Positions 25,493 through 34,092 are shown, counted from the first letter of the stretch. The stretch is 64,000 nucleotides of DNA from Nonomuraea roseoviolacea subsp. carminata (GCF_024172185.1 NZ_JAMZEC010000001.1:372001-436000); one strand, 5' to 3'. Program-made: numbers and translations. The notes: a model not told the origin generated them from the letters alone.

Positions 25493-26778
25493 CGGATCCC
25501 CTCGGGAAGCAGGGCGCCATGGGCGGCGATCATCTCGTCCACCATGTCGTGGATCTGCTGGAGCGTGAGCGTGGCGGAGGTGTTGGGGTCGAGCATGGCC
25601 GCGTGGTAGACGTGGTCGCGGCGGCCTTCGAGGGCGGCGCGCACGGTCAGCTCGCCGACGTTGAGGAAGGTCTGGTTGAGCGCGGCGAGCTGGGGCGGCA
25701 GGTCGCCGATCCGGGTGGGGCGCATGCCGGCCCGGTCCACGACGCACGGCACCTCGACGCAGGCGGCCGCGGGCAGGTTGCCGATCAGGCCGCCGTTGCG
25801 GACGTTGCCGTGGACGATCCTGCGGGTGCCCGTCTCGATCGAGTGGATGACCTCCGAGGCCAGCTCCATGGCGGGCTCGATCTCCACGCCCTCGCCGGCG
25901 GCCAGCCGCCGGCGAGTCTCCTCGAAGGTGTCGACGTTCTCCCGCGACCACTGGAGGTAGATCTCGACGGGGATGCGCAGGCGCTCCACCTCGGCGTCGT
26001 GGTGCAGGAACCAGGGCAGGTACTCGGAGCCGTGCTCGCTGGACTCGGTGGGGAAGTGCCCCAGCCGGCGGTACATCTCCACCCGCACGGTACGGCGCAG
26101 CTCGGGGTCGTTCGCGATGACCTGGTCCAGCACCGGGTAGAGGTTCTCGCCGCCGCGCTCGAAGGTCAGCACGAACGCCTGGTGGTTGACCCCGGCGGTG
26201 ACAAACGAGATCTCCTCCTCCGGCACGCCGACGAGGGAGGCCAGGCGGGCCTCGGTGTCGCGCACGGAGTGGCACAGGCCGACGACCCGGTCGAACGAGC
26301 TGCCCTCGTAGACGGCCCGCGGGATCATCGACATCGGGTTGGTGTAGCTGAGCAGCAGCGCGTGCGGGGCGAGCTCGGCCAGGTCCTCGCCGAGCCCCAC
26401 CATGACGGGGATGGTGCGCAGGGCGCGGAAGATGCCGCCGATGCCGAGCGTGTCGCCGATCGTCTGGCGCAGGCCGTAGCGGCGCGGGATCTCGAAGTCG
26501 CGCACGGTGGCGGCGTGGCCGCCGACGGCGATCTCGTTGATCACGTAGTCGGCGCCGTCCACGGCGGCGCGCCGGTCGAGGTGGGCCTCCACCTTCGCGC
26601 CGAGGCGGAGCTCGCCCACCATCCAGGTGGCCATGGCCTCGGCTGTGGCCAGCCGGTCGGCGTCGATGTCATGCAGGACGAGGGTGGACTCCCCCAGTTC
26701 TGGAAATGTCAGGATGTCCGAGAGGACATTCTTGGTGAATTCGACGCTGCCGGCGCCGATGAACACGATGCGTGCCAT
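25489..26778 (-). CDS. GH4 family glycosidase, alpha-galactosidase-like
   Basis: The 429-residue NAD- and Mn-dependent glycosidase has MARIVFIGAGSVEFTKNVLS (NAD fold), EIAVGGHAATVRDFEIPRRY, GDTLGIGGIFRALRTIPVM, SYTNPMSM, and the metal-site motif GLCHSVRD (Cys-His at about 168). In GH4 the four residues CHSV mark alpha-galactosidases, as opposed to CHEV or CHGx types. NHQAFVL follows. ATG 26778 is preceded by AAGGGA. As the first gene of the importer operon it should cleave the imported disaccharide in the cytoplasm. Three paired IclR-type operators lie in the upstream divergent region. Confidence 0.92.
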   Translation of the reverse strand: MARIVFIGAGSVEFTKNVLSDILTFPELGESTLVLHDIDADRLATAEAMATWMVGELRLGAKVEAHLDRRAAVDGADYVINEIAVGGHAATVRDFEIPRRYGLRQTIGDTLGIGGIFRALRTIPVMVGLGEDLAELAPHALLLSYTNPMSMIPRAVYEGSSFDRVVGLCHSVRDTEARLASLVGVPEEEISFVTAGVNHQAFVLTFERGGENLYPVLDQVIANDPELRRTVRVEMYRRLGHFPTESSEHGSEYLPWFLHHDAEVERLRIPVEIYLQWSRENVDTFEETRRRLAAGEGVEIEPAMELASEVIHSIETGTRRIVHGNVRNGGLIGNLPAAACVEVPCVVDRAGMRPTRIGDLPPQLAALNQTFLNVGELTVRAALEGRRDHVYHAAMLDPNTSATLTLQQIHDMVDEMIAAHGALLPEGIR

Positions 26779-26802
26779 GGGGCTGTTCCCTTGCGGAGCA
26801 CG

Positions 26803-26820
26803 GCGGGCCCGAGGGCCCGC
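26803..26820 (-). promoter_or_regulatory. Perfect 8-bp hairpin in the GH4 mRNA leader
   Basis: GCGGGCCC-GA-GGGCCCGC is a perfect 8-bp stem, 25-42 bases upstream of the GH4 start and downstream of the operator at 26864. There is no T-run for the minus strand, so it may protect the mRNA or mask part of the leader. Confidence 0.5.
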
Positions 26821-26863
26821 TGAAGTGGCGAGTATAGCCTTGTGTCTGTTTTGTTGATGATCA

Positions 26864-26878
26864 TTCCGTTCAACGGAA
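26864..26878. promoter_or_regulatory. Perfect IclR-type operator upstream of GH4-importer operon
   Basis: TTCCGTTCAACGGAA is a perfect 15-bp palindrome, 86-100 bp upstream of the GH4 start. A weak partner, GTCTGTTTTGTTGAT, starts 20 bp away at 26844. Confidence 0.72.
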
Positions 26879-27021
26879 CGCCGATCAGGAGAGGAGGTGC
26901 GCCGCCTAGCGCTCTCCGCTCTTTCCCCGCGGTCCCGTCCGCAGTGATCTCGCAGGTGACGCGCGGCCGGGGCGAGGTGGCCGGGCGTCCCGGCGGAGTC
27001 GTCTCTGCCGCATGGCGCCTG

Positions 27022-27056
27022 TTCCGTATCGCAGAATGCAGTTCTGAATTGGGAAT
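27022..27056. promoter_or_regulatory. Paired IclR-type operator in the divergent region
   Basis: TTCCGTATCGCAGAA (27022-27036) and TTCTGAATTGGGAAT (27042-27056) start 20 bp apart. The pair lies between the sites at the two divergent promoters and could serve either. Confidence 0.68.
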
Positions 27057-27128
27057 AGGACACCATCCCGGCATGCGACTGTCAACCCTCCGGGCCACCG
27101 ACCGGACGAAACAGCACGATGATCGGCA

Positions 27129-27163
27129 TTCCATATAATGGAACACTAGACCGCTATACAGAA
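27129..27163. promoter_or_regulatory. Paired IclR-type operator at the GlcD-like gene promoter
   Basis: TTCCATATAATGGAA (27129-27143) is a perfect palindrome and GACCGCTATACAGAA (27149-27163) starts 20 bp later, ending 19 bp before the ATG. At that distance binding would cover the core promoter, so repression is the simplest reading. Confidence 0.72.
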
Positions 27164-27182
27164 TGCTGTTAGTTTGCCGTAC

Positions 27183-28592
27183 ATGCCCGCGAAGACCACC
27201 GCCACCGGGGAGCCGCTGGACGCCGCCACGCTGCGCGAGCTGCGCGCGATCGTCGGCGCCGAGCACGTACGGCACGCCGACGGCGACGTGACCCCCTACG
27301 CCCGGGACGCCACTCCCCTGTTCCGCGCCAGGCCCGGCGCCGTCGTCCACCCGGCCTCCACCGAGGAGGTCGCGGCCGTGCTCAGGCTCGCCGGCGCGCG
27401 GGGCGTCCCCGTCGTCCCGCGCGGCGCCGGCTCCAACCTGTGCTCGGCCACCGTCCCCCTGCAGGGCGGCATCGTGCTGGTGCTGACCCGGCTCGACCGC
27501 ATCCTGGAGATCAGCGCCGAGGAGCTGCTCGCCGTCTGCCAGCCCGGTGTCACCTCCGCCGCGCTCGCCGACGCCGCCGCCGCCCACGGCCTGCTCTACG
27601 CGCCCGACCCCGGCAGCAGGAGCGTGGCCACGATCGGCGGCACCGTCGCCACCTGCGCCGGCGGGCTGCGCGGCCTCAAGTACGGCGTCACCCGCAACTA
27701 CGTGCTGGGTCTGGAGGCGGTGCTGGGCACCGGCGAGGTCATCCGCACCGGCGGCCGGCTCTGGAAGGACGTCGCCGGCTACGACCTCACCCGGCTGCTC
27801 ACCGGCTCCGAGGGCACCCTCGGCGTGATCACCGAGGTCACGCTGGCCCTGCTGCCCGCGCCCGAGACCGCCGGCAACGGCCTGGCGTACTTCCCCACCC
27901 TGGCCGACGCCGGCCGCGCCGTGACCCGCGTCATCGCCGCCGGCATCGTCCCGGCCACCCTGGAGTTCCTCGACGCCCGCTGCGTCGACGCGGTCGAGCA
28001 GCACGCCCGGCTCGGGCTCAGGCGCGACGCCGGGGCGCTGCTCATCTTCGGCGACGACGGCGAGCCCGCGGCCGTCGCCCAGCGGCTCGACCGCATGGCC
28101 GAGCTGTGCCGCGACACCGGCGCGATCGAGGTGTCCGTGGCCGGCCACGCCGCCGAGTCGGAGGCCCTGCTGGCCGCCCGCCGCTGCACGCTGCCCGCGC
28201 TGTCACGGCTCGGCTCGATCACCATCCTGGAGGACGTCGGCGTGCCGCGGCCCCGCATCGCCGAGATGGTCGGCCACATCGAGGACATCGCGCAGCGGCA
28301 CGACGTCACGATCGCCACGTTCGGGCACGCCGGCGACGGCAACCTGCATCCGACGTGCGTCATCGACAAGGGCGACGACGCGGCGGGCGAGCGGGCGCAC
28401 GACGCCTTCGGCGAGATCTTCCGGACCGCGATGCGGCTCGGCGGCACCATCACCGGGGAGCACGGCGTCGGCGCCGCCAAGCTCCCCTACCTCACCGAGC
28501 GGCTCGGCGCCGCCCAGATCGACCTGCAGCGCCGGATCAAGGCCGCCTTCGACCCGGCGGGCATCCTCAACCCCGGAAAGGCAGGCTCATGA
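27183..28592 (+). CDS. FAD-linked 2-hydroxyacid oxidase subunit (GlcD-like)
   Basis: The 469-residue flavoprotein has an N-terminal FAD-binding PCMH domain (VVPRGAGSNLCSATVPLQGG, PDPGSRSVATIGGTVATCAGG, YDLTRLLTGSEGTLGVITE) and the C-terminal GlcD domain (ATFGHAGDGNLHPT, GGTITGEHGVG). It oxidises glycolate or D-lactate and passes electrons to the Fe-S partner that follows. ATG 27183 has no ribosome site and lies 19 bp after an operator, so the mRNA may be leaderless. Its end overlaps a 13-codon mini-ORF (ATGA) that links it to the GlcF-like gene. Confidence 0.92.
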   Translation: MPAKTTATGEPLDAATLRELRAIVGAEHVRHADGDVTPYARDATPLFRARPGAVVHPASTEEVAAVLRLAGARGVPVVPRGAGSNLCSATVPLQGGIVLVLTRLDRILEISAEELLAVCQPGVTSAALADAAAAHGLLYAPDPGSRSVATIGGTVATCAGGLRGLKYGVTRNYVLGLEAVLGTGEVIRTGGRLWKDVAGYDLTRLLTGSEGTLGVITEVTLALLPAPETAGNGLAYFPTLADAGRAVTRVIAAGIVPATLEFLDARCVDAVEQHARLGLRRDAGALLIFGDDGEPAAVAQRLDRMAELCRDTGAIEVSVAGHAAESEALLAARRCTLPALSRLGSITILEDVGVPRPRIAEMVGHIEDIAQRHDVTIATFGHAGDGNLHPTCVIDKGDDAAGERAHDAFGEIFRTAMRLGGTITGEHGVGAAKLPYLTERLGAAQIDLQRRIKAAFDPAGILNPGKAGS

Positions 28593-28630
28593 CGCGCTCC
28601 GCCCTCGGCACCGGAACGGCCGGCTCATGA
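28589..28630 (+). CDS. 13-codon mini-ORF bridging glcD-like and glcF-like genes
   Basis: ATG 28589 overlaps the upstream stop as ATGA and reads MTRSALGTGTAGS. Its TGA at 28628-28630 overlaps the ATG of the next gene as ATGA. The ends come from a 21-bp direct repeat (28573-28593 and 28611-28631, two mismatches) that duplicates the stop-start junction. It may serve only to carry ribosomes across the 34-bp gap between the flanking genes. It is a reading-frame observation; no peptide function is implied. Confidence 0.45.
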   Translation: MTRSALGTGTAGS

Positions 28631-29736
28631 CCGGCTTCACCCCCGACCTGCTCAACCGCTGCATCGCCTGCGGCTTCTGCCTGCCGGCCTGCCCCACGTA
28701 CGCGCTGACCAAGGACGAGACGTCCTCGCCGCGCGGCCGCATCGACCTCATGCGCGCCCTCGACGAGGGCACCCTGCCCGCCGACGACCCGCGGGTGCGC
28801 GAGGAGGCGTCGTTCTGCCTCGGCTGCCGGGCGTGCGAGACCGTGTGCCCGGCCGGCGTGCAGTACGGCGACCTGCTGGAGGAGTGGCGCGACCAGCAGT
28901 GGCAGGGCAGCGGCCGGCCGCTGGTCGCCCGGCTGCTGATGATCCTGGTCGACGCCCGCTGGCGCGTGCGGCTCCTGGGCCTGCTGCGCCGCCACGCCCG
29001 CACCCGCGGCGGGCGGCCGGAGGGTCCGTCCCTGATGCTGGGCTGCTTCGAACGCGCCCTGTTCCCCAAGGTGAGCCGGGCGGCCCGGCGGCTGTTCCCC
29101 GAGCTGGCCGCCCCGGCGGCGCAGGGCTGCTGCGGCGCCCTGCACGCCCACAACGGCGACTCGGCGCGGGGCCGCCGGATGGCCGAGGAGCTGGGCCGGC
29201 GGCTGCCGGGCACGATCGTGACCACCTCGGGCGGCTGCGCGGCCCACCTGTCGTCGGTCCTCGGCCGCGACCGGGTCAAGGAGCTGTCGCGGTACGCGTA
29301 CGAGCGCGACATGCCCGGCGGCGCGGAGCCGTCGCGGCCCGCCGCCGAGACTCCGCCCGGTGGGGTCCCGGCCGAGACAGCGGACCGGCCGCGCGTCGCC
29401 CTCCAGGACTCCTGCCACCTGCGCAACGGCCTGGACGTCTGGCGCGAGCCGCGCGCGATGCTGGAGCGGATCGGCACCTACGTGGAGCTGCCGTCGGCCG
29501 GGACCTGCTGCGGCGCGGCCGGCACCTACGCCCTGGTCCGCCCCCGCGACAGCCGGCGCGTCCTGGACGCCAAGCTGGACGAGATCGAGGCGGCCGGGGT
29601 GGACTACGTGGCCGTGGTCAACCCCGGCTGCTACCGCCAGCTCGACCAGGGCCTGCGCCGCAGGAAGTCGCGGGTGCGCGCCGTGCACCTCGCGGAGCTG
29701 CTGGCCGGCGAGCGCCCGCGCCGCCGCGAGCCGTGA
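28627..29736 (+). CDS. Fe-S electron-transfer subunit (GlcF/LutA-like)
   Basis: The 369-residue protein has two 4Fe-4S clusters (CIACGFCLPACP and CLGCRACETVCPAG) followed by two CCG-type heterodisulfide-reductase-like domains (CCGALHAHNGDSARG, SGGCAAHL; DSCHLRNGL, CCGAAGTYAL, NPGCYRQL). It is the partner of the flavin subunit and delivers electrons to the respiratory chain. ATG 28627 overlaps the stop of the 13-codon mini-ORF. It is the last gene of this operon. Confidence 0.93.
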   Translation: MTGFTPDLLNRCIACGFCLPACPTYALTKDETSSPRGRIDLMRALDEGTLPADDPRVREEASFCLGCRACETVCPAGVQYGDLLEEWRDQQWQGSGRPLVARLLMILVDARWRVRLLGLLRRHARTRGGRPEGPSLMLGCFERALFPKVSRAARRLFPELAAPAAQGCCGALHAHNGDSARGRRMAEELGRRLPGTIVTTSGGCAAHLSSVLGRDRVKELSRYAYERDMPGGAEPSRPAAETPPGGVPAETADRPRVALQDSCHLRNGLDVWREPRAMLERIGTYVELPSAGTCCGAAGTYALVRPRDSRRVLDAKLDEIEAAGVDYVAVVNPGCYRQLDQGLRRRKSRVRAVHLAELLAGERPRRREP

Positions 29737-29773
29737 ACACTCGCCGCGGTCAGCTACCGGGTCGCTTGACGAG

Positions 29774-30628
<855 letters not shown>

Positions 30629-30634
30629 TCATTG

Positions 30635-30654
30635 CAGAGAACGCTCGTTCTCTG
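30635..30654. promoter_or_regulatory. TetR-type operator 1 (20-bp perfect palindrome)
   Basis: CAGAGAACG-CT-CGTTCTCTG is a perfect palindrome 19 bp upstream of the hydrolase start. The AGAGAAC-GTTCTCT arms recur in operator 2. Confidence 0.85.
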
Positions 30655-30673
30655 ACCTTGTGCCCCCTACAGT

Positions 30674-30691
30674 AGAGAACGATGGTTCTCT
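30674..30691. promoter_or_regulatory. TetR-type operator 2
   Basis: AGAGAAC-GATG-GTTCTCT is an 18-bp palindrome with the same arms as operator 1, 18-35 bp upstream of the TetR GTG start. It suggests autoregulation by the adjacent TetR. Confidence 0.85.
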
Positions 30692-30708
30692 GCGCAAGGA
30701 GAGGTTCC

Positions 30709-31275
30709 GTGATCGATGAGGAGACGGCGCGTGAACGGGTCGTGTCCACCGCCGACCGGCTGTTCTACGCCCACGGCGTCCAGGCGGTCGGCATGGACGC
30801 CGTCCGCACCGAGGCCGGCGTCTCGCTGAAGCGCATCTACGCGCTGTTCCCGTCCAAGGACGACCTCGTCCTGGCCGTGCTGCGGCACCGGACGGACCTG
30901 TGGGACACGGGCATCGCGGACGCCGTCGCCGGCGCCGCGACCCCCTGCGGCAAGCTGCTGGCGATCTTCGACTTCCTCGCCACCTGGTTCCGCGAGGACA
31001 GCTTCCGCGGCTGCGCCTTCATCAACGTGTTCGGCGAGCTGGGAGGCGGCAGCGAGACGGTCGCCGAGGCCGTCCGGGAGCAGAAAGCGTCCTTCCAGCG
31101 CCGCGTGGCCGAGCTCGTCCGCGAGGCCGGCGCGCCGGACCACCTCGCCCCGCAGCTGGCCCTGCTCGCCGAGGGCGCCCAGACCACGGCCGCCATCTCC
31201 GGCGACCCGGAGGCGGCGGGGCACGCCCGCGCCGCCGCCGACACCCTCATCCGCTGCGCCCTCGCCGACTCCTAG
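30709..31275 (+). CDS. TetR family regulator
   Basis: The 188-residue protein has an N-terminal TetR helix-turn-helix (VVSTADRLFYAHGVQAVGMD, VRTEAGVSLKRIYALFPSKDDLVLAVL) and a C-terminal helical ligand domain (FREDSFRGCAFINVFGELGG, typical of the TetR_C group beside hydrolases). GTG 30709 is preceded by AAGGAGAGG. Divergent from the alpha/beta hydrolase with two identical-arm palindromes between, it probably represses both genes and is released by an organic ligand. Confidence 0.93.
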   Translation: MIDEETARERVVSTADRLFYAHGVQAVGMDAVRTEAGVSLKRIYALFPSKDDLVLAVLRHRTDLWDTGIADAVAGAATPCGKLLAIFDFLATWFREDSFRGCAFINVFGELGGGSETVAEAVREQKASFQRRVAELVREAGAPDHLAPQLALLAEGAQTTAAISGDPEAAGHARAAADTLIRCALADS

Positions 31276-31529
31276 CGGGCGGGCCGCGCGCGGCGCCGCC
31301 ATGGCCCGTCCGCCGGCGCCGCGATCCTCACGGCGCCCCGGGCGGGCTCAGAAGTTCGCGATGGAGCCGCCGCGCGACACCCAGCCGCGCCTCCAACCGG
31401 CCGTCGGCGCTGCGGCCCAGGACCGGGCCACCGCTCGCCTGCCTGCCTAGGGACCGCCAACCGCCCCATTCGCCCCGTTCTGTTGCGCAAGCTGCCGCCG
31501 AGTCTGGCGAGTGTGGGATCCAGAGGCAT
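31272..31529 (-). CDS. Doubtful small ORF, unknown
   Basis: ATG 31529 has AGGAGGGG five bases upstream and opens an 85-residue frame beginning MPLDPTLARLGGSLRN. The second half is Arg/Pro-rich with poor codon bias, so the frame is doubtful as a real protein. A frameshift of two bases would end it as WVSRGGSIANF, which looks more peptide-like. It could be a degraded small gene. Confidence 0.2.
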   Translation of the reverse strand: MPLDPTLARLGGSLRNRTGRMGRLAVPRQAGERWPGPGPQRRRPVGGAAGCRAAAPSRTSEPARGAVRIAAPADGPWRRRARPAR

Positions 31530-31795
31530 GGCGCCCCTCCTCGCAGAAAGGAGTTGATTGATCACGGAAAGTCAATCATGCCGCCCTCCGCGAAAGCGGG
31601 CGACACAGCGGGTCGAATCGGTCACGACATCGCCATGGCGTTCAACGTGTATTTCCTGGCGGACGTAGGAGGGCGCGAAAACCCATGGATGCCGGCAATG
31701 ACGACGAGATCTTCCTCATCCAGGCGCAGGCCGACAAGCCACCCAACAGCAGAGCGGGCCAGGATCGCCGCCCGCGTGACGCCGTGAGAAGTGGG
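31276..31795. other. 520-bp interval without a confident gene
   Basis: Between the TetR gene and the SDR gene I find no recognisable coding region. An ATG at 31682 with AGGAGGG upstream opens a short frame (MDAGNDDEIFLIQAQADKPP and on) without a known match. A 7-bp dyad TGATTGA (31555-31561) / TCAATCA (31572-31578) lies in the middle. Base composition falls below the surrounding genes around 31480-31700, suggesting relic DNA. Confidence 0.45.
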
Positions 31796-32707
31796 TCAGG
31801 TGGTCGGCGTGGCCAGGTAATCGCCGTGCTCCAGGTCGTCGAGCAGGGTCGGGTGCACGGGTGACCAGCCGAGCAACTCCTGGGTGCGGGAGCTGGAGAC
31901 GGGCCCGTCGAAGCCGTAGGCGATGGCCATGAACGGGCTGACGAAGTGCGTGGCGGCCTCGTCGGGGGTCAGCGAGACCGTGGGCACGTCCAGGCCGCGG
32001 GCGATCACCTCTGCGATGCTCTTCAAGGTGACGCCGCTCTCGGCCGCTCCGTGCAGCACGCTGCCCGCAGGTGCCTTCTCCACTGCCAGACGGAACAGGA
32101 CCGCCGCGTCGAGCCGGTGCACCGCGGGCCACCGGTTGGCGCCGTCTCCCACGTAGGCGGACACGCCGGTCTTGCGCGCGGTGGCGATGAGCATGGGGAT
32201 GAAACCATGGTCGTCGGGACCGTGGACGGTGGGAGCCAGGCGCACCACGCCGGCGCGCACTCCCCGGGCGGCGAAGTCCAGACACGCCCGCTCCCCGGCG
32301 ATGCGGAAGGCGGCGATCCCGGTCGCGTCGGGCTCGTCCTTCTCGGTGCTCTCCCGACCGGCGGGCATGACCAGGGTGCCCGAGGTGACGATGAGCGGCT
32401 TGCCCGAGTGTTCCAGCGGCCGGCCGAGGGTCTCGATCGCGGTCCGGTCGCGCCTCATCATGTCGTCGAGGTCGGAGAAGTCGCCGCCGTAGGCCATGTG
32501 CAGCACTGCATCGGCGGCTTCGGCGCCGCTGCGCAGAGCGTCGAGGTCGTCCAGGGAGCCGCGGTGTGGTGTGGCGCCCAGCGACTTCAGCCGGGCGGCC
32601 GCGGCGTCCGAGCGCGCCAGACCGGTGACGGCATGGCCGGCCGCGATGAGCTCGGCGACGACAGCGGGGCCGGTCTGGCCGGTGCCACCCGTGACGAAGA
32701 CATGCAT
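31796..32707 (-). CDS. Atypical SDR / NAD-dependent epimerase-like protein
   Basis: The 303-residue extended or atypical SDR has MHVFVTGGTGQTGPAVVAEL (nucleotide binding), GSLDDLDALRSGAEAADAVLHMA and a ligand half with RAGVVRLAPTVHGPDDHGFI. The usual YxxxK is not obvious; the catalytic region reads GTLVMPAGREST and AAFRIAGERACLDF, so activity may be altered. The start is ATG 32707, divergent from a TetR gene with three operator copies between. Substrate unknown. Confidence 0.85.
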   Translation of the reverse strand: MHVFVTGGTGQTGPAVVAELIAAGHAVTGLARSDAAAARLKSLGATPHRGSLDDLDALRSGAEAADAVLHMAYGGDFSDLDDMMRRDRTAIETLGRPLEHSGKPLIVTSGTLVMPAGRESTEKDEPDATGIAAFRIAGERACLDFAARGVRAGVVRLAPTVHGPDDHGFIPMLIATARKTGVSAYVGDGANRWPAVHRLDAAVLFRLAVEKAPAGSVLHGAAESGVTLKSIAEVIARGLDVPTVSLTPDEAATHFVSPFMAIAYGFDGPVSSSRTQELLGWSPVHPTLLDDLEHGDYLATPTT

Positions 32708-32726
32708 GAGGCTCTCCCTACTTGAA

Positions 32727-32808
32727 GCCAGTGACTGGCACTACGTAGCGCCAGGGGCCGACTGTAGGTAGCGCCAGTCACTGACGTCAAGTAGCGCCAC
32801 TGACTGAC
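32727..32808. promoter_or_regulatory. Three-copy TetR operator array
   Basis: The 18-mer GTAGCGCCAGTCACTGAC occurs at 32768-32785. A close variant lies at 32791-32808, exactly 23 bp on. A third copy in inverse orientation (two mismatches) covers 32727-32744, next to the SDR start. GTAGCGCCA also appears at 32745-32753. The inner part contains the dyad CAGT-C-ACTG. Confidence 0.78.
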
Positions 32809-32829
32809 ATATGCGATATCCTTCGGAGC

Positions 32830-33414
32830 GTGCCACGCAGCGGAGCAGAAGCGCGCCGCCGCCTTCAGCAGGCGGCCCTGGAGCTGTACCGGGAACGCGG
32901 GTTCGACCGGACCACCACGGCCGAGATCGCCGCCCGGGCCGGCCTCAACGAACGCACGTTCTTCCGGCACTTCCCGGACAAGCGCGAGGTGCTCTTCGAC
33001 GGCGAATCCGACCTGCGCGCGTCCCTGACGCGGGCGGTGGCCGAGGCGCCCGACGGTCTCCAGCCGCTCGACCTGCTGCTCCACGCCTTCCGAGAAGTCG
33101 AGCACATCCTTGAGGACAACCGGCCCTTCGCGGAACCACGACTGCAGGTCATCGCGGCGACACCGGCACTGCGCGAGCGGGACCTGGCCAAGGCCGCGTC
33201 GATCGCTGAGGCCGTGGCGCAGGCGCTGCGGCAGCGCGGCGTCGCCGACCGGCTGGCAGACCTGGCCGCTCACACCGGGTGGGCCGCCTTCCACCAGGCG
33301 GCCCAGGCCTGGATCGACGACCCGTCACAGAGCCTGGACGTCCACCTCCTCCAAGCCTTCGACGACCTGCGCGCCCTCTGCCTGACCACCCCGGCCGGCG
33401 ACTCCGGTCGTTGA
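32830..33414 (+). CDS. TetR family regulator
   Basis: The 194-residue protein has the TetR helix-turn-helix (LQQAALELYRERGFDRTTTAEIAARAGLNERTFFRHFPDKREVLF) at residues 11-58 and a helical effector domain with WAAFHQAAQAWIDDPSQSL. GTG 32830 lies two bases after GGAG, so an unusual or leaderless start is likely. It is divergent from the atypical SDR and separated from it by a three-copy operator array. Confidence 0.92.
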   Translation: MPRSGAEARRRLQQAALELYRERGFDRTTTAEIAARAGLNERTFFRHFPDKREVLFDGESDLRASLTRAVAEAPDGLQPLDLLLHAFREVEHILEDNRPFAEPRLQVIAATPALRERDLAKAASIAEAVAQALRQRGVADRLADLAAHTGWAAFHQAAQAWIDDPSQSLDVHLLQAFDDLRALCLTTPAGDSGR

Positions 33415-33648
33415 AGACCCCCGCCGGTGCCCGGCCGGTCCGCGCACCGGCATGCCGGTCGTGGGCTCAGCAGCGTCCGGCCCGGTACACGGCCGATCCG
33501 GCGCCGCCTCACAAGCGCCGGTGACACCCACTCCCGGACGAACTGCATCGTGTCCCCCGATCCGGTGACACGCCGTAGATTGTCTCCTGCGGGGTGTCTC
33601 CTGCGGTTCGCCGGAGAGCCGTCGCACCGGACGTCCGGAGGGGGCGCC

Positions 33649-34092
33649 ATGCGGGAGGAAGCGCGCACGCGCGTGTCGGCGTACGCGCTCGCCACCGCGC
33701 GGGACCAGGTGCTGCTGACCCGGCTCTCCGGCGCCTCGGCGATCTTCACTCCCGGGCTGTGGCACCTTCCCGGCGGGGGCGTCGACCCCGGCGAGCAGCC
33801 GATGGAGGCGCTCGCGCGCGAGCTGCGCGAGGAGACCGGCCTGGAACTGCTCGGCGCCCGCCTCGCGGACGCGCGGACCTACACGGCCGACCGGCTCGGA
33901 GTCCGCTGGCACGTCGTCGCGCTGTTCTACCTGACCGAGCTCCGGGCCGGCCCGCTCGTGATCAACGAGGTCGGCGGTTCCACTGACGCCGTCGCCTGGA
34001 CGCCCATGCCCGTACGCGACAAGGGGAGGCTGTCCCCGGCGGCGATCGACGGCCTCGCGCTGATCGACGCGGCCGACCCGCCCGGCCGGTGA
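33649..34092 (+). CDS. NUDIX hydrolase
   Basis: The 147-residue protein carries the Nudix box [26 protein letters not shown] at about residues 44-69, matching GX5EX7REUXEEXGU. The substrate is unknown; the short single-domain form is typical of housecleaning nucleotide hydrolases. ATG 33649 follows GGAGGGGG. The 234-bp interval upstream (33415-33648) contains no gene I can support. Confidence 0.93.
   Translation: MREEARTRVSAYALATARDQVLLTRLSGASAIFTPGLWHLPGGGVDPGEQPMEALARELREETGLELLGARLADARTYTADRLGVRWHVVALFYLTELRAGPLVINEVGGSTDAVAWTPMPVRDKGRLSPAAIDGLALIDAADPPGR

Larger units (their letters stand above)
26779..27182. other. 404-bp divergent control region with three operator sets and a 5' UTR hairpin
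   Basis: This interval separates the GH4-importer operon from the GlcD-GlcF operon. It contains a UTR hairpin at 26803-26820 and IclR-type sites at 26864-26878, 27022-27056 and 27129-27163. I see no gene in it. The spacing would allow DNA looping between regulators bound at the two promoters. Confidence 0.7.
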
